Positions 49,058 through 61,500 of a stretch of 64,000 nucleotides of DNA are shown in pieces. This DNA is from Kryptolebias marmoratus. Lineage: Eukaryota > Chordata > Actinopteri > Cyprinodontiformes > Rivulidae. The stretch covers positions 12,801,842 to 12,865,841 of the forward strand of contig NC_051436.1 of the NCBI RefSeq assembly GCF_001649575.2, given 5' to 3'. A program made the position numbers and the translations under genes. Under the pieces are notes generated by a model. The model ran no database searches, was not told the origin of the DNA, and saw only the letters and a list, made by a program, of their open reading frames with translations. The stretch's first letter is position 1. The number at the start of each line of letters is the position of its first letter.

Positions 49058-49348
49058 GAAGGCTGAACTGTGCGACGTGGAGGTTTCGTTAAACGGAGCC
49101 CCCGCGAACCGCAGCAGCCCCGCTTGGCCTCGTCTAGACTAGCCGTTAGCTCGTCAGACTCGAGCCCTTTCTCCATTCACAGAGCCGTCTGCGACAGGTA
49201 GGATGTTCACGGTTCATAATCCTTCCACAGACCCCCCCCTAATGTGAGCTCAACCATTTCTTGAATGTAGCTTTAATGAAAATCTATTAAAAAAGGGAAA
49301 TAGTTTGCAGTTTGACATATTCTACAATTTGTTTCTGCTTCTCTTGAG

Positions 49349-49382
<34 letters not shown>
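49349..49382. repeat. (GT)17 microsatellite
   Basis: An uninterrupted GT dinucleotide run between the two convergent genes. Confidence 0.97.
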
Positions 49383-49383
<1 letters not shown>

Positions 49384-49677
49384 GAATGCAGTTATTGAGT
49401 AGAAACCCGTCACTGTAGGAAAGCAACGAGTCACACGACAGAGTAAAACTCCCAGGACCTCTTCCTTTCGGACCTTCACCCCTCCAGAGAGTCTGAACCA
49501 GGACTTGTTTACTTCGGGCCAAATATAACCTTTAAAAAGGAAAAAACAAACAAAAAAAAAACCACTCCAACCTTTTTCTAAGTTTGGCTCCAGAAACATA
49601 AATCAGTCTGAGTTGGAACCTGTGCCAGTATTTGTTGTGAATCAGACCACGTACACGTAAGAACGTTGTATAAAAAC

Positions 49678-49683
49678 TTTTAT
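49678..49683 (-). terminator. Poly(A) signal for the PTB-domain gene
   Basis: AATAAA on the minus strand about 1.1 kb after the inferred stop (50759). It faces the plus-strand signal at 49052 with about 620 bp between. Confidence 0.5.
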
Positions 49684-50188
49684 TAAAACTCCATAAAATA
49701 CATATTTTAGATAAATATGTACACAGACACAAAAAAACAGAACACTGATAAAAATCCAGGCATGGTTAGTCCCTTTGAGAAACATAATTAAAAAAACAAC
49801 AAAAAACATGTTGTGCTTTTTGTAAGATGCACTGATTTTAAGACTCATTTGTCCCAAACGGACTAAGAATAAGCAAAGTTTGGAGCCGAAACGAGACGTT
49901 GATCCTCCAACGGAAGCAGATCAGACTCCTCTCGTGTGTCTGCTGTTCTAATAAATAAAAATTAAGATTTAAAAAAAAAAGCTTTTACTGCTCCAACTGC
50001 AGATTCGCAGGCAGGAATTCCAGGACGTTCCTGGTCTCGGGCTTTTCCGGAGCAGGAATGCAGGTGCGTGTCCGTTACATTCCTCACGGAGGCTCCACGC
50101 CGGGGGGAGGGGGTGAAGATGCACAATGAGCTCTCTGTGGGGCTGCGGCTCCACAAAATATCTCTCGCCGCTGATCCCCCCCCCCCCC

Positions 50189-50222
50189 NNNNNNNNNNNN
50201 NNNNNNNNNNNNNNNNNNNNNN
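50189..50222. other. Assembly gap (N run)
   Basis: 34 N following a C-run, in the likely 3' UTR of the PTB-domain gene. Confidence 0.99.
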
Positions 50223-50758
50223 CTGCGCAAGTATTTGATCTAAAAGCCGTCCGTCCGTTCGTCTCAGGTCCATTTCTTCAGTTACGACACGGCTGCCCCC
50301 AACTCGTCCTACAGCAGCCAACCTCTAAATAAGAAGTCCAGCATGACGTGTCGTTCTTCTTCCTCTGCTTTTTCGATGCATCCGATACAAACAGGCTAAA
50401 AAACAAACCGTCTGGTAAATAAACCTTTAAAAAAAAATTAAAAATCTACATTATTTTACCCCGTTTTGGCCGTCAGGTTCAGACAAACCAAACATTTGTC
50501 GTCTTAAAGCCCTTAAAGAAAACCAGACGGACACACGGGCTCTCACTCAGCCACTCATCCTCACTCATTCATCGGCGAGCACCTCGGATGATGCAACAAC
50601 ATTCAAATCCACGCTCTCAGACAGGAAACGCCCATATAAGGACACAGCAGTTTTCACTTGAGTGCCGTGGTCAGTCCGCCCCTCCCACCCGTCCAGCAGT
50701 AACTCCACACCCGAAGGCGCCGTCCTGTGTTCGGAATCGTCCTGAAAAAAGCAGCAGT

Positions 50759-53569
50759 TCAGCTCCAGCTGTCCGAGGCGGAGCCTCTCCTGGCGATGGC
50801 GGCGAGCGGGCTTCGAGACGCCGAGCTCCGCCTCTTCCAGCGCGCTGAGGAGGAAAGTCACCGGTCAGTGATGCGAGCTCGACTTTCGGCGCCTCAGAAG
50901 AGAGAGAGCACCCTCACCGGCTGCGGCCACATCTCACCTTTGCCCAGACCGGCGGGTAGTGTGGAGCTCCTCGCATGCGGAGGAGGAGCGGGCGGGTCGG
51001 GCGACTCGTCGGCGCGCCCCNNNNNNNNNNNNNNNNNNNNNNNNNNNNNNNNNNNNNNNNNNNNNNNNNNNNNNNNNNNNNNNNNNNNNNNNNNNNNNNN
51101 NNNNNNNNNNNNNNNNNNNNCCGCCTCGCCCGGCGCCAGCGTGGCCGAGCCGTCCTGCCAGTCGCTCAGCGCCCGCTGAAAGGAGCGCGCCAGGCACGCC
51201 GTCATGTCCCGCGCCCGCTCCGCCCGGCTGCACCAGAACACGCGGCACTGCAGCTGCTGGCCCTGGTGCTTGCAGATGTACAGGAAGACGTTGGGCCGGC
51301 TGGCGTCCGCCGCGCAGTACGCGATGTCCTGCAGGTACGTCTTGGTCAGCTGCCGGCCCGTGCTCAGCTCCTTCACCTCCACGTACCTCGGGCGCACCAC
51401 CAGGGCGTGGTCCTTGCTCAGCTTCTTGTTGGCGTTGCCCTCCAGCAGCTGCGTGATGGCGTCCTGGGCCTGTTCCCTGTCCAGCGAGAAGATCTTCGCC
51501 GTGCCCAGGTAGTTGACTTTGAACAGGGGGTCGCCGTGGGACAGCAACTCCGTCCGGTCGCGGCGGAAGTGGCGCCGAAAGGCAGCCGGAGAGTTCTTGA
51601 GGGTCTGCATGAGGTGGAAGCTCCCGAGGGACATGGCGTCCTTCGGGCCCGGTTTGGGGGAAGCGCGGCTGCTCGACTCGAGCTGGTCCTCCTCGGCGCC
51701 CTTCCCGATCATCCACCTCTTCTTCGAGGGAGCGCAGCTGCGACCACCGGTTCTGTCTGGAACGAGGCAGATAAGAAACATTTGCACCGTTAGCAAGGAT
51801 GGAAATAAAAGCCAGTGACATCATCTTTCAGGAAGTAAAACCACCCCGCCATCTTTGCATAGTCACAGTTACTCGCTTAAAAAAAAAAAAAAAAAATGCA
51901 AGTCAGCACAATTCGCATTCAGGCCGCCGAACAGGACCGGCTGCGAGCTTTGACGCGTCCCAAGTCAAACATTCATCCGGCACGAACGGGAACCATTAAA
52001 TATTTACTGACGGGCCGGTTTGACTTCTGGTCGGGGCTGGAAACGGGCCAAACTCAGCTGCGGGTGACTTCAAAACGAGAAAGAAGAAGATCAAGGCGTA
52101 CTTTGAATTTGAACTTGAAGACACCAGAGTCCTTATGTAACCACGTCTCCCCCCCCCAGAACTGCCCTATTGTTCTTATACTTAGATTTTTGCCCCCCCC
52201 CTCCCCTCGTAGTCTTTCTTCTCTGCCATTCCTTTGAAACGTCCCACGTTCCCGCCTCAGAAATCGAGAGAAACGCCGACATTTCTGAACCAGAGGCCAT
52301 TGTTAGTGAAACCCCTGTGCAGGAAGCAGCTTTGCATCCCACCCCCCACCACCACACACCTCCTCCCCTGAACATTTCTCCCACAAACAATAGCGTGCTT
52401 TTAAGACCCTGTCATGTCACAAAAAGAGATGCAAGCTGACCCCCTCCCTCCCACCGGCCCTTACAACGACCACAAAAAAACGTATACGGTTGCACGAGTA
52501 GCTCGAAAACATGGAAAAGTACTCGCAGCGCCAGGTTCGCATCAAAACAACAACAACAACCCCCCCCCCACACACACACACACACACCGTCCCTGTGAGC
52601 ACAGGTGCGAATCTACAGTCTGACGAATGGCGCCTAAAGGTGCACACAGCCTGGACGTCGCAGGTGTTTTGTGCAGAAATGCATCCTTTTTTTCGAATCA
52701 AGAGATTTGAAACAATAAGTTCATCATGTTTTAGTTTTGCAGTCTGTTTCTGCTTCTAAGAGACCGTGCAGATTAATGAACGTGGGTTTGGTCCGGCTTT
52801 TCAGCTGTAGTCCCTGTTAGATTCACGCTAAAATACATTACAAAAAAAGGGATTAAAAAAATGAGTAAAATACATAAATATAAGCACAACTGAACTCGTG
52901 GTCATAAAAGCTGCATATAAAATACAATAAAATAATAAAATGTGCACATAAACAGGTTAAAAGTGTTTTTTTTAGATAAAGATTCAGATGAGCAATAAAA
53001 AGGTGGAGTAAATGGAAAACTCTTTAAATTGGTGAAACTGTAATAATTTAAACCTTTGATAACACAGCTTGATTAAGTGTTATATTCCCTCTACAGAACA
53101 TATGACAAAAAACTGCATTCTTAATTAGTAAACACAAGTTTGCATAAAAGTCAAAGACAATGTGAAGGCTTTGAATCTATAGTCTTATAGTCTTGCTGCA
53201 CCATGAGCTGGCAGAGCAAATTAACTTTAAAATTCAATTTTAAGGAAACGTATGTAGGAATTTGTGCTTCCTTTTCAAAGGCGAATTACCTCCCATAATC
53301 TGAAATTGAACTCCAACAACATGAAAACAAGAAATGTGACGTTCAGTTTCAGAAACAGTAAAATAACCTTAAATTGTACTGTTTTAAAGCGAGATTTGGC
53401 GTGACCCGAAGAGGTGTGGTAAAATCTTACTCAAAAAATAAAAGCTTCCACTAGAAATAAAATAAATAAATAGTGTGGCTAACAGAAGCAGGGTGTTTAA
53501 AAGTTGTTGCTCAGATTTAAATTAGACAGTAAAGTCTGCAGGGGGATATTTACCTGGCCACAGTTTCAT
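50759..53569 (-). CDS. PTB/PID-domain adaptor protein (LDLRAP1- or FAM43-like), about 306 residues
   Basis: Three minus-strand exons: 53569-53554 (MKLWP plus one base), 51756-50938 and 50844-50759. The donors gtaaat and gtgaga and all phases fit. The large exon holds a phosphotyrosine-binding fold: FKVNYLGTAKIFS (first strand, YLG signature), KDHALVVRPRYVEVKEL, DIAYCAADASRPNVFLYICK and CRVFWCSRAERARDMTACLA (terminal helix). PTB domains of this group bind NPxY-type receptor tails as endocytic or signalling adaptors. Similarity is to LDLRAP1 and FAM43 proteins, but it is neither, so I give no symbol. A gap of 100 N (51021-51120) removes part of the region after the domain. The frame after the gap was chosen because it splices in frame to a basic, serine-rich end (RWKRRSSASRSPLAAIARRG, then SASDSWS). 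If that choice is wrong, exon 3 reads on to 50568 in another frame. Confidence 0.83.
51021..51120. other. Assembly gap (100 N) inside the PTB gene
   Basis: Exactly 100 N within the large exon, so its true length, and hence the frame across it, is unknown. Flanks are CpG-rich. Confidence 0.99.
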
Positions 53570-53960
53570 GCAAACGGCGACGATCCCGTCCTCTCCAGGT
53601 GAACCTTTCCGTTCGTTATCGCGGGGGGCGGACGGAGCAGGTGGCGGAATCCAGCTCCTTCTCTCTGGGTGTCGGTGGCGAAGTTCGCCCGATAAACGGC
53701 GCCGAATGTCTCTTCAACGCGTCCCCGGAGCGTGTAGGCGCGCACGGCCACCGGAGACACAAGAGCGACGGAGGAAGGATGGAAATAAAGAAAAAACACA
53801 CCGAGGGAAATGACTGGTTCACGCTGCTTCCAGCGACTGAGGCAGCGAGCGCGTGGAGCCGGGCTTTTTAACGGGGCGCGCGCTCGCCTCACGGGGACGA
53901 GCGCTGTAGCTGGAGAAGGAGGAGGAGGAGGAGGAGGAGGAGGACCGTCCTGCTGGAGAT
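53570..53960 (-). promoter_or_regulatory. Probable promoter and 5' UTR of the PTB gene
   Basis: A CpG-rich block directly upstream of the five-codon first exon. It includes ggggcgcgcgc-type sequence near 53874 and a GGA repeat (about 53917-53942). No TATA box is at a convincing distance. Confidence 0.5.
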
Positions 53961-54295
53961 GAAGGCTTTCCAGGACATTACGGGGTGGGTAATGTTTGAC
54001 ATGGCTCCGCTTCGCTTACTGGAATTCACGTTGTCACTGAGAATTATTTACATCCAGAATGTCTCCGTGAATATTATTGTTTCCCTGACGCAGGGCCGGA
54101 CTGTCCGAAAGGATTTACCAGGGCAGGAGCCCGGGACCCCAAAGGTTTACACCCCCGCACCCACCCCGAAAATAATATCATTGTTTCTAACAAAATGCCT
54201 TATTTTTGTTTAGTTATTTCCAACAAGGTGCAAGCCCTGTTTACTGGAAACAGTTTTGATTAGTCGAAGCACACGTCGATTAACAACAGCTTCAT

Positions 54296-54914
54296 GACGG
54301 GTCCCCAACCTTTTCAGCTCCACGGACCGGTTCATTATCAGACAGTATTTTCACGGACCGGCCTTTAAAGGTGTGGCGGATAAATACAACAAAATAAAAT
54401 TATACGACCGACATGAAAACGGGGGTATTTTTTTAAATCCAATGTGTCCTCGCAGCTTTGTTAGCTGCGTTATCGACATGAATAACAGCCTCTCCTCCCC
54501 CTGATGTTCTCTGTGTTTAAACTTCAAAATAAGAGACACCACAAATATAAAGTGCACAAAGAATACAACTCACCATAACGTTGAATCAGTGGAGCTCTGA
54601 GCCTGTTTCTCAGTAACCAGACGGTCCCATCCAGGGCTTCCAGAGACGTTTGTTTTTTACTCGTTTTGCTGCTTGTGGGTTTGTTTTTAGCGGTGACGGG
54701 TCACGTGACCTCGATAAGCGTTCTGACACGCATCAAGAGTCATAGACGGATGGAGTGGAGAGAATCCGGTCAGTTTTTCAAAATAAATGTCGTTCAGACT
54801 TCAAAAATTAAAAAAACGGAAATACTGTAAATTAATTACTCTTTCTGTGCGGCCCAGTACCAAATGACCCGCGGACCAGTGCCGGTCCGCGACCCAGGGC
54901 TTGGGGACCTCTGC
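54296..54914. mobile_element. hAT-like non-autonomous element
   Basis: The left end, gggtccccaaccttttcagc followed by tccacggaccggt, and the right end, ccggtccgcgacccagggct followed by tggggacctctg, are imperfect inverted repeats of the family whose termini read CAGGGGTCCCCAACC. The 620-bp interior is AT-rich and non-coding. I could not fix an 8-bp target duplication. Confidence 0.75.
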
Positions 54915-56329
54915 TTTATAGCATTATAGCTTTATTGAATTACTTTTTTTTGTGTAAATCTGAGCCATAATAGTTTCTAAATGTTCCCATTGCTTCGTGG
55001 AAGACTGCCCCATCGTTGCTGTTTTATGTCATTACTCTCCATGATGGGAACTCTTTCACATTATTTTGTTTTTCCCCCCCCAAAAAAATCACCTTTTTTG
55101 TACCACATTTTCTTTTTTTTGTCGTTTTCTAAACCAAAACTCCGTAGTTGCAGCTTATTTTGTATTCTCGAAACAACAACACAACGTGATGATTCTGCTC
55201 CATAAAAGCCCTGCTGTCATTTTGCATCTTGACCTTTCGTCTCTCGTCGTTGTAACGCCTTAAAATGATCGGATGCCTGTAGACCGCTTAGGTGCCGCGC
55301 AGACGTTCCTTCCAGCCCAGAACCGCTCGCCAGCCAGAACAAATGTGGGTGATTTATGACACCGCAAGAGAAAATATAATTTAGCAAAGAAAAAAAAATC
55401 GTAACACCATCGACTTGCTGGCTGCAGGTTTCGCGTTTCTTTATTCAATCGTCTCCACATCGCGGTTCTGAGGCGACATCTGAGACCCGCTACCTTCCAT
55501 TACCCCCACGTTGCGTCACAGGCCCGGTTCTAATGGCGATCGCCGGCCTCCCTGGCTCGGCTTGGCTTCCAGTGTTTATCCTGGGGGCATTTTGAACAGC
55601 GGCAGAGGAAAACCTAAATCGGTTCCATGTGTGTTTGCGTCTGTAAGTGTGTGTGTGTGTGTGTTTGTGTGTGTGTGCGTGAGGCCGGGGTGTGCCTAAT
55701 GAGAAGAAACAGTAGGGCCCCTGTTTCTCCTGGGTTTGGCCCAACGACAGTTAAGTTCTGGACGTCACGCTCGCCCTGGCGCTCAGCGCGGCACACTGGA
55801 GCTATTCTTGGGGCACCTCTGACATAATGGGCCGACTCAGACGGGAGCCGCCCTCGCAAACGCTCAGAAGGAACGGACTCAGCATCCGAGCCAGTGACTC
55901 GGGCAGCGCCGCAGCTGCAGGTACAGAACCTGCTCTGGCGTGTTGCCGCGTAGGTGCCGCCTTATTTGGCGGATTCATCGAGAGACGCGTTCATGGAGTC
56001 CAAATCCAGGAGTGACATCTTGGTCTGTGCACAGAGCAACTATTAAAGCACTGTTTAGACAGAGATAAAACAGAGGAGTACCACATTTTTATGTTAAGTT
56101 TGTCCTAAAATACTCATTTTAATCAGAAGCATTCTCTAAGCTGTCCTAAGGCAGCAGTATTTTGGGCATGAATCCATGGATTGGTGCTTTAAAAATGAAA
56201 AGACTGACAGCAGTGACATTTTAGAACAGTTATGGTTTCCTTAAACGTTTATTTTTGTTCCAAGGACCCGATCTACTCTACTCAAAATAAGCTTTGTCTC
56301 TGTTTGTGTTTCTTTCTCCATCAACATTC

Positions 56330-56665
56330 CATTCTTTCTTTTGGCTTAGCGCTTTTTTTACCACGACAGACTGTCACTGCAGACGCTGCACCAATCCGCC
56401 TGTTGATCTCCCGCTCCATTTGTCCCTCATTCGTGAACAAGACCCCGAGATACTTAAACTCCTCCACTTGGGGCAGGACATCCTCCAGGACCCGGAGAAG
56501 GCACTCTACCCTTTTCCGGCTCAAGACCATGGCCTCGGATTTGGAGGCACTGATCCTCATCCCGGCCGTTTCACACTCGGCTTCGAACCGCTCCAGCGAG
56601 AGCTGTAGATTACGGTCTGATGAAGCCAATAGGACCACATCATCTGCAAAAAGCAGAAAAATACA
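56330..56665 (-). mobile_element. LINE reverse-transcriptase fragment
   Basis: The minus strand is open and reads FADDVVLLASS (RT catalytic box with the two aspartates), then LERFEAECETAGMRIS, SKSEAMVLSRKRVECLLRVL, VEEFKYLGVLF and EINRRIGAASAV. This is a different LINE group from the L2-like copies to the left. It is truncated at both ends, after VTVCRG and before FADD. Confidence 0.88.
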
Positions 56666-58474
56666 TACAAAATACAAAAATGCATTAAAAATCAGAAAGA
56701 GCTGAATAATAAGGCGGGAACAATAGAGATGCCCTACAGGCTAGCAACCTAGCTAACTACGTGGATCCCGCCTGTCTCTCTTTAACTCACAAGACAAAAA
56801 AAAATTATAATTTTTTTTCTAGATACAAGTAGTTTTTATTGTTAGAACAAATATTTCTATCTGGAGCGCGTCAGTATCCTCAGGATTCAACACCTTTAAT
56901 ATTCAAACTTCTGAAAGTTCACTATTTTGTGTTGATTTTTTTTTCTTTTTGTGAATGTTTGAAACCATTACAAATGTATTTCAATTATTTTTTAACTATA
57001 CTATTAAGCTACAACAGTGGAAAACACCTTTCAGTGTTTCACTACACCATTATATTCTACTAAGTAGTAAACATAGGTCCCTTTGGCCCGTTTCCATGTT
57101 GTGCCTTTTACATCTGGCTAACAGGGCACCCTGGGAACGGAGGAATAATATTATTATCAGAGGGCTCGGCTGCCGCAGACACACCCGGTTGTTCAGCTAC
57201 AAATTCCCAGCGATTCATTCAAACGTCCCGAGTACCGCTTCTGACCGAAACAGAGAAATTAGCAGCCCTCTCAGGATTTAATTACGAGTCATTGCGGGCA
57301 AACAAAACCCGCTCTCTGACGACGACCGCTCAGGCTGGGAGAGAAATCCGGTGTTTTGAGACAAATAACAACAAAAACAGCTAACGCCGACAGGTCAAAG
57401 TCACACACGGCTTAAGTGTGAGCTACGGTTTTGGAAACCTGAACAATTACTACGACAGGCAGAAAAAGAGAAAACAGAATATTTCATATAATATTTATAT
57501 ATCTATAGACAAAGACATGGAAGCTCTTCCATCACCAGTGAACTAAAGATCTCAAATGTTGGTTATTTGATCTTTCCTCAGTCATGTGCAACCAACAGAT
57601 AAGGAGTTGTATTTTTTATATAAGCAGGGTTTAAACCTCTGCCCTGGTTTTTGTGCAGTAATGTGATAATAAGGATGTAACACTACTATTATTGGAAACA
57701 ACGCAAACACAAATTTTAGGAAGTAGAAAGACCCGACATCCCAGATCCATTCATTGTGTAAAGTGTTTTACAGCCAGTTCTCGTTTCTGGGTGCCTCTAA
57801 ATCAAGTTTTACTGCCACAAACTCAGGAGTACCTGCGGCGCTCGGGCCTGTTGGGTATGAAGGGTCGATTCCAAGCTCGTGTTTGAGTTCAAGAACTTTA
57901 CGGCCTCCTTCTCAACCTGCTCCCTGAACTAGGACTCCTAAACTAATGCTGCGAACCTTCACCTTCATTTGAGAACTTTAATAGCTGCCAATCATTCAAA
58001 TCAGTCAACCAACCGGTCTGGAGTGAAAGTACGTCAAACTCTGCTGAACTGACACCAAATGAGGCGTAAGGACCTGGGTAGTCCTTTTGTCCTTTTGATT
58101 TGTTTAGGGGTTTTTATTTTGTGCCAATGCCAGCAAGTTTTATTTGTACAAGTCTGTTGAAATTTCCTCAATAAATGCTAAATAAACCGCCACGAAATTT
58201 ATACGGCAGAGGAGATTTATGATCGCTCTGGAGTTCTGTTTGCCCCGTGTCCACAAAGACCATTAGGGGAAAATGCTCGTTTGTACTTTTCCATTAACGT
58301 CCTCGTATTTCTGGTTGGAAAGCCAAACCATTTAAATGTTACAAAACGAAGACAAAGAACAAAAAAAATGTAATAATAATAATTTAAAAAAAAAAGTTGG
58401 CAATAATAATGAGCCTCATCCAGTCCTTTTGTCTTTAACAATGAAAAGTCTGTTTGAGACGCTGCAGATGGTAT

Positions 58475-58580
58475 CTGTGTGTGTGTGTGTGTGTTTGTTT
58501 GTCTGTTAGCGAAATATCCCAAGAATCCACTGGTTGGATTTAATGAAACTCCCAGGAGGCAGCCACTGATGGGCGACAAG
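58475..58580 (-). repeat. Family A dispersed repeat fragment
   Basis: A minus-oriented piece with gtctgttagcgaaatatccc and actcccaggaggcagccact, fused to a GT run. Confidence 0.5.
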
Positions 58581-61500
58581 CATTGCCTCATCTTTGATCG
58601 TCCAATGTGAACCTTTTCAAAGAAATGCTCACATTTCTATTTATTTCTCATGGTGAATCGTGCACGAGTCTGTTTCCTGTGTCCTTCTGAATTGTTTTTT
58701 TTTTTTTTGCAGCCCTTTGTGTTGTTTGTGTTTGAGGTTTGCACTCATCATTGTACTCTGCAGTAGTAGGAAGTTGGAAAAAGCGAGGCAAACAGGAATA
58801 ATGACTAGACTAGACTTTTTTTTTTTCCAACAGCGGGGAAGATAATAAGAGTTGTTTTTCTGCCTGCGTATGGTATGACAACAGTCCTGTGTGGCAAGTT
58901 TGTTTCCCAGGTCAGGTTTAACTCGGGTGTTACGTCTTACGGAGTTTCATAACTTTGTGTCAGTCTTGAGCTCCTGGGTGTTTCTTGCTTTGCCACTGCG
59001 ATTGTGCAACACAGAGAGAACGCAAACAATACCGCGTGCTGACGGAGGGTTTAAAGGAAGTAAAATGTGCACTACACAGCCGCAGTAAGGGAGGACGGTG
59101 CACGTGTTGACTTAAAGTGGCACCCAGGTCTGACCTGAAAACGTACCGAGGAAGAAGCTCCTTTTTTTTTAGCCACAACTTGAATGCTGCGTGTGTCTGT
59201 CATATCGTCAAAGATGAACCCTGGCGTCTCATTTACTGGTGGGGAGCAGAAAAGTGAGCAGCAGTGTATGTTCGTAAGATTAGAAGATCTTTCAGACGAA
59301 GCTTCTGTCCAAAAACTGCCTCTAAGTTCACACTGCAGGTCTTAATGCTCAAATTTGATTTTTTTTTGCACGGTCGGTCTCGTTTCATTTTAAATGCGAC
59401 TTCCATCAGCCTCCAGTGTGAACGGTCTTCAGTTCCCGAAACGAGCCGCATGAGCAGAAGAAGATATGACGTCACACTCTGCACGCTGAGGTTACAGAAG
59501 TAAATACGGACGCTGCGAGAAGAAAAAGAGCGCAAATGGTAACGATGAGCTGTTTTTTTTTTTGAGCTGCTGCATCTGAGCAGAGGCTTATGTGGATGAA
59601 GAGTCAAAGCCAGCGACATGAAATGCAACACGAACGCTCACACCGCGGTCGCTTTGAAAAACATCGGATATGTATCAAATTCTGTACCACTTATACAAAA
59701 AGACCTGGGTCAGATATGAAAAAAATCTGATTGGTAAAAACACCTCCAGTAATATTTTCAGGTGTTGTCGCTCTTTGATTCACATAGTTCTTAACTTGCT
59801 GCTGAATGTTCAAATATTTATTTATTTTTCTCATACATTTCACTGTAATTGATGCTTAAAAGAAAGGTTATGTAACCCAGTGATGCAGGAGAGTAGGCGG
59901 GTCTTAAAGCCTCAAATCCCAAATGAGCAGACTCTGGTTCCATAAATTACAACACGGCAGCTCCGGTAAACCGGGTCCTTCCGGCTTCAACTCCCGACAA
60001 CGAGAGAAGGTGGGGATGGTTGGTTTAGTATTATAATACATCTTTGGTTGATAGAGACGCCGTTTCTTCAAAATCTCCTCTTTAGAAAGAGTTTTTAAAA
60101 ATACCAGTTTTGTCTTCCCCAAAAACCATGTATGAACAGTAAGCGAAATCTGCTTTTCAAAGCGGAGCAGTGGGAACAAGGCCCTGGTGAGTGAGAGGGA
60201 ACTGCCTGTCCCACTTTTTATTTCACAAATCTGTCCCCATCAGCTGACAGTAGGTGCTCCTCCAGTAAAAATGACTCACGAGGTGCGTAAATCCAAGTCT
60301 TCTCCCACTCCACGCCTTTCCCGAACCAGTACAGCAGGCCTCGGGTTTCATGCAAAGGAAACAACGTTCTTCTCAGAAAGTCCTCGGATTCCTCGTAATT
60401 CCTGGAATCAGTCAGCTCTTCCTGTTTTTTAAACCACGTTCATACAAATCTGTGGAAGTAAATCAACCCAGGTTATGTGTAAAAGTAGGTAACTGCAGCG
60501 GTTTATTGGTCGGGATTCCAAAACCTCACGAGAAATCGTGACTTAACAGTTTGAGGAATTGAACATTTGAACATATTTTGAAACTCTTTGGCAGTGGCCC
60601 AGGCCTCGATGCCTCTTTTACCGTAGGACCTTAAAGGCGAGATTTCCTCAGGATGTTTCCGCTGCGGCTTAAGTGATTAGAGTTTGGACACACAAGGCGC
60701 AAATCTCAAGCCGCAGACTTTTCTGCAAACGGACCAACCCGGGAAGCTGATTTCATCGTCCCTGTTCTTGTTTTCGGTCTGTGAACGTTCGGTAAAAACC
60801 GGAGAAACGAGAGTGAAGCGCAAAGGGGAATCTTAAAAAAAACTTTAAAAACATGAAAAATGTGCCCGCTATTTCATATGTTCTTACTTCTCATGATTTA
60901 GTGACAGAATAGTTGTACATATTGGTACAACTCCAAAGCTGAAAAAAAGAGAAAGAGTTATAATTAAAAAAATACAATATGTCTTGTATTTATTAGGAGT
61001 TTTTTAGCTGCACACATTGTGAGCTCTAGATATTTTCTGCTTCTTTCTCGTGAACTGAATTTAGTTGGATCATTTTGGGCTTGAAACACGTTCCAAAAAA
61101 TAAAAACAGTCGAAATGAAGACAGTTTAGCTACTGTTCTGTTGATATGAGCTTTTAGCTACTGTTCTGTTGATTTGAGGTTTTAGCTACTGTTCTGTTGA
61201 TGTGAGCTTTTAGCTACTGTTCTAGCTTTGGTTTGGCTCATTTTAGCGTCTCCTCTGACATTTTTAGCTTTAACCAGTTTCAGTTTTCCACAGAGTCCAG
61301 CAGGCCTTCAGTGCTCAGAGTTCACGCTGAGATTTTAGCAGAAAAATGCTTATTTTTGTAGTTTTTTTTAAACGTGATCTTTAGCGATGTGCGTTTCAGA
61401 CATTCTGAAGGGGTTTGAAAGTTTTTTTTGAAAGTTTTCAGCTGGTGAAGGTTCTGAGTCATCCGGTCCGAATTACGTGTCTGAACGAGTCAGAGGTCAG

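Noticed and set aside
50565..50861. Alternative last exon of the PTB gene reading ALEEAELGV and ending SSEVLADE
   Set aside because: It needs a different phase from the large exon. The phase fixed by the frame after the gap gives the basic serine-rich end instead. Kept as a second possibility because the gap hides the true frame.
50975..51793. Long plus-strand open frame (272 codons, across the N gap)
   Set aside because: It is antisense to the PTB-domain exon. The minus strand shows a clear domain, and GC-rich coding DNA often leaves the opposite strand open.
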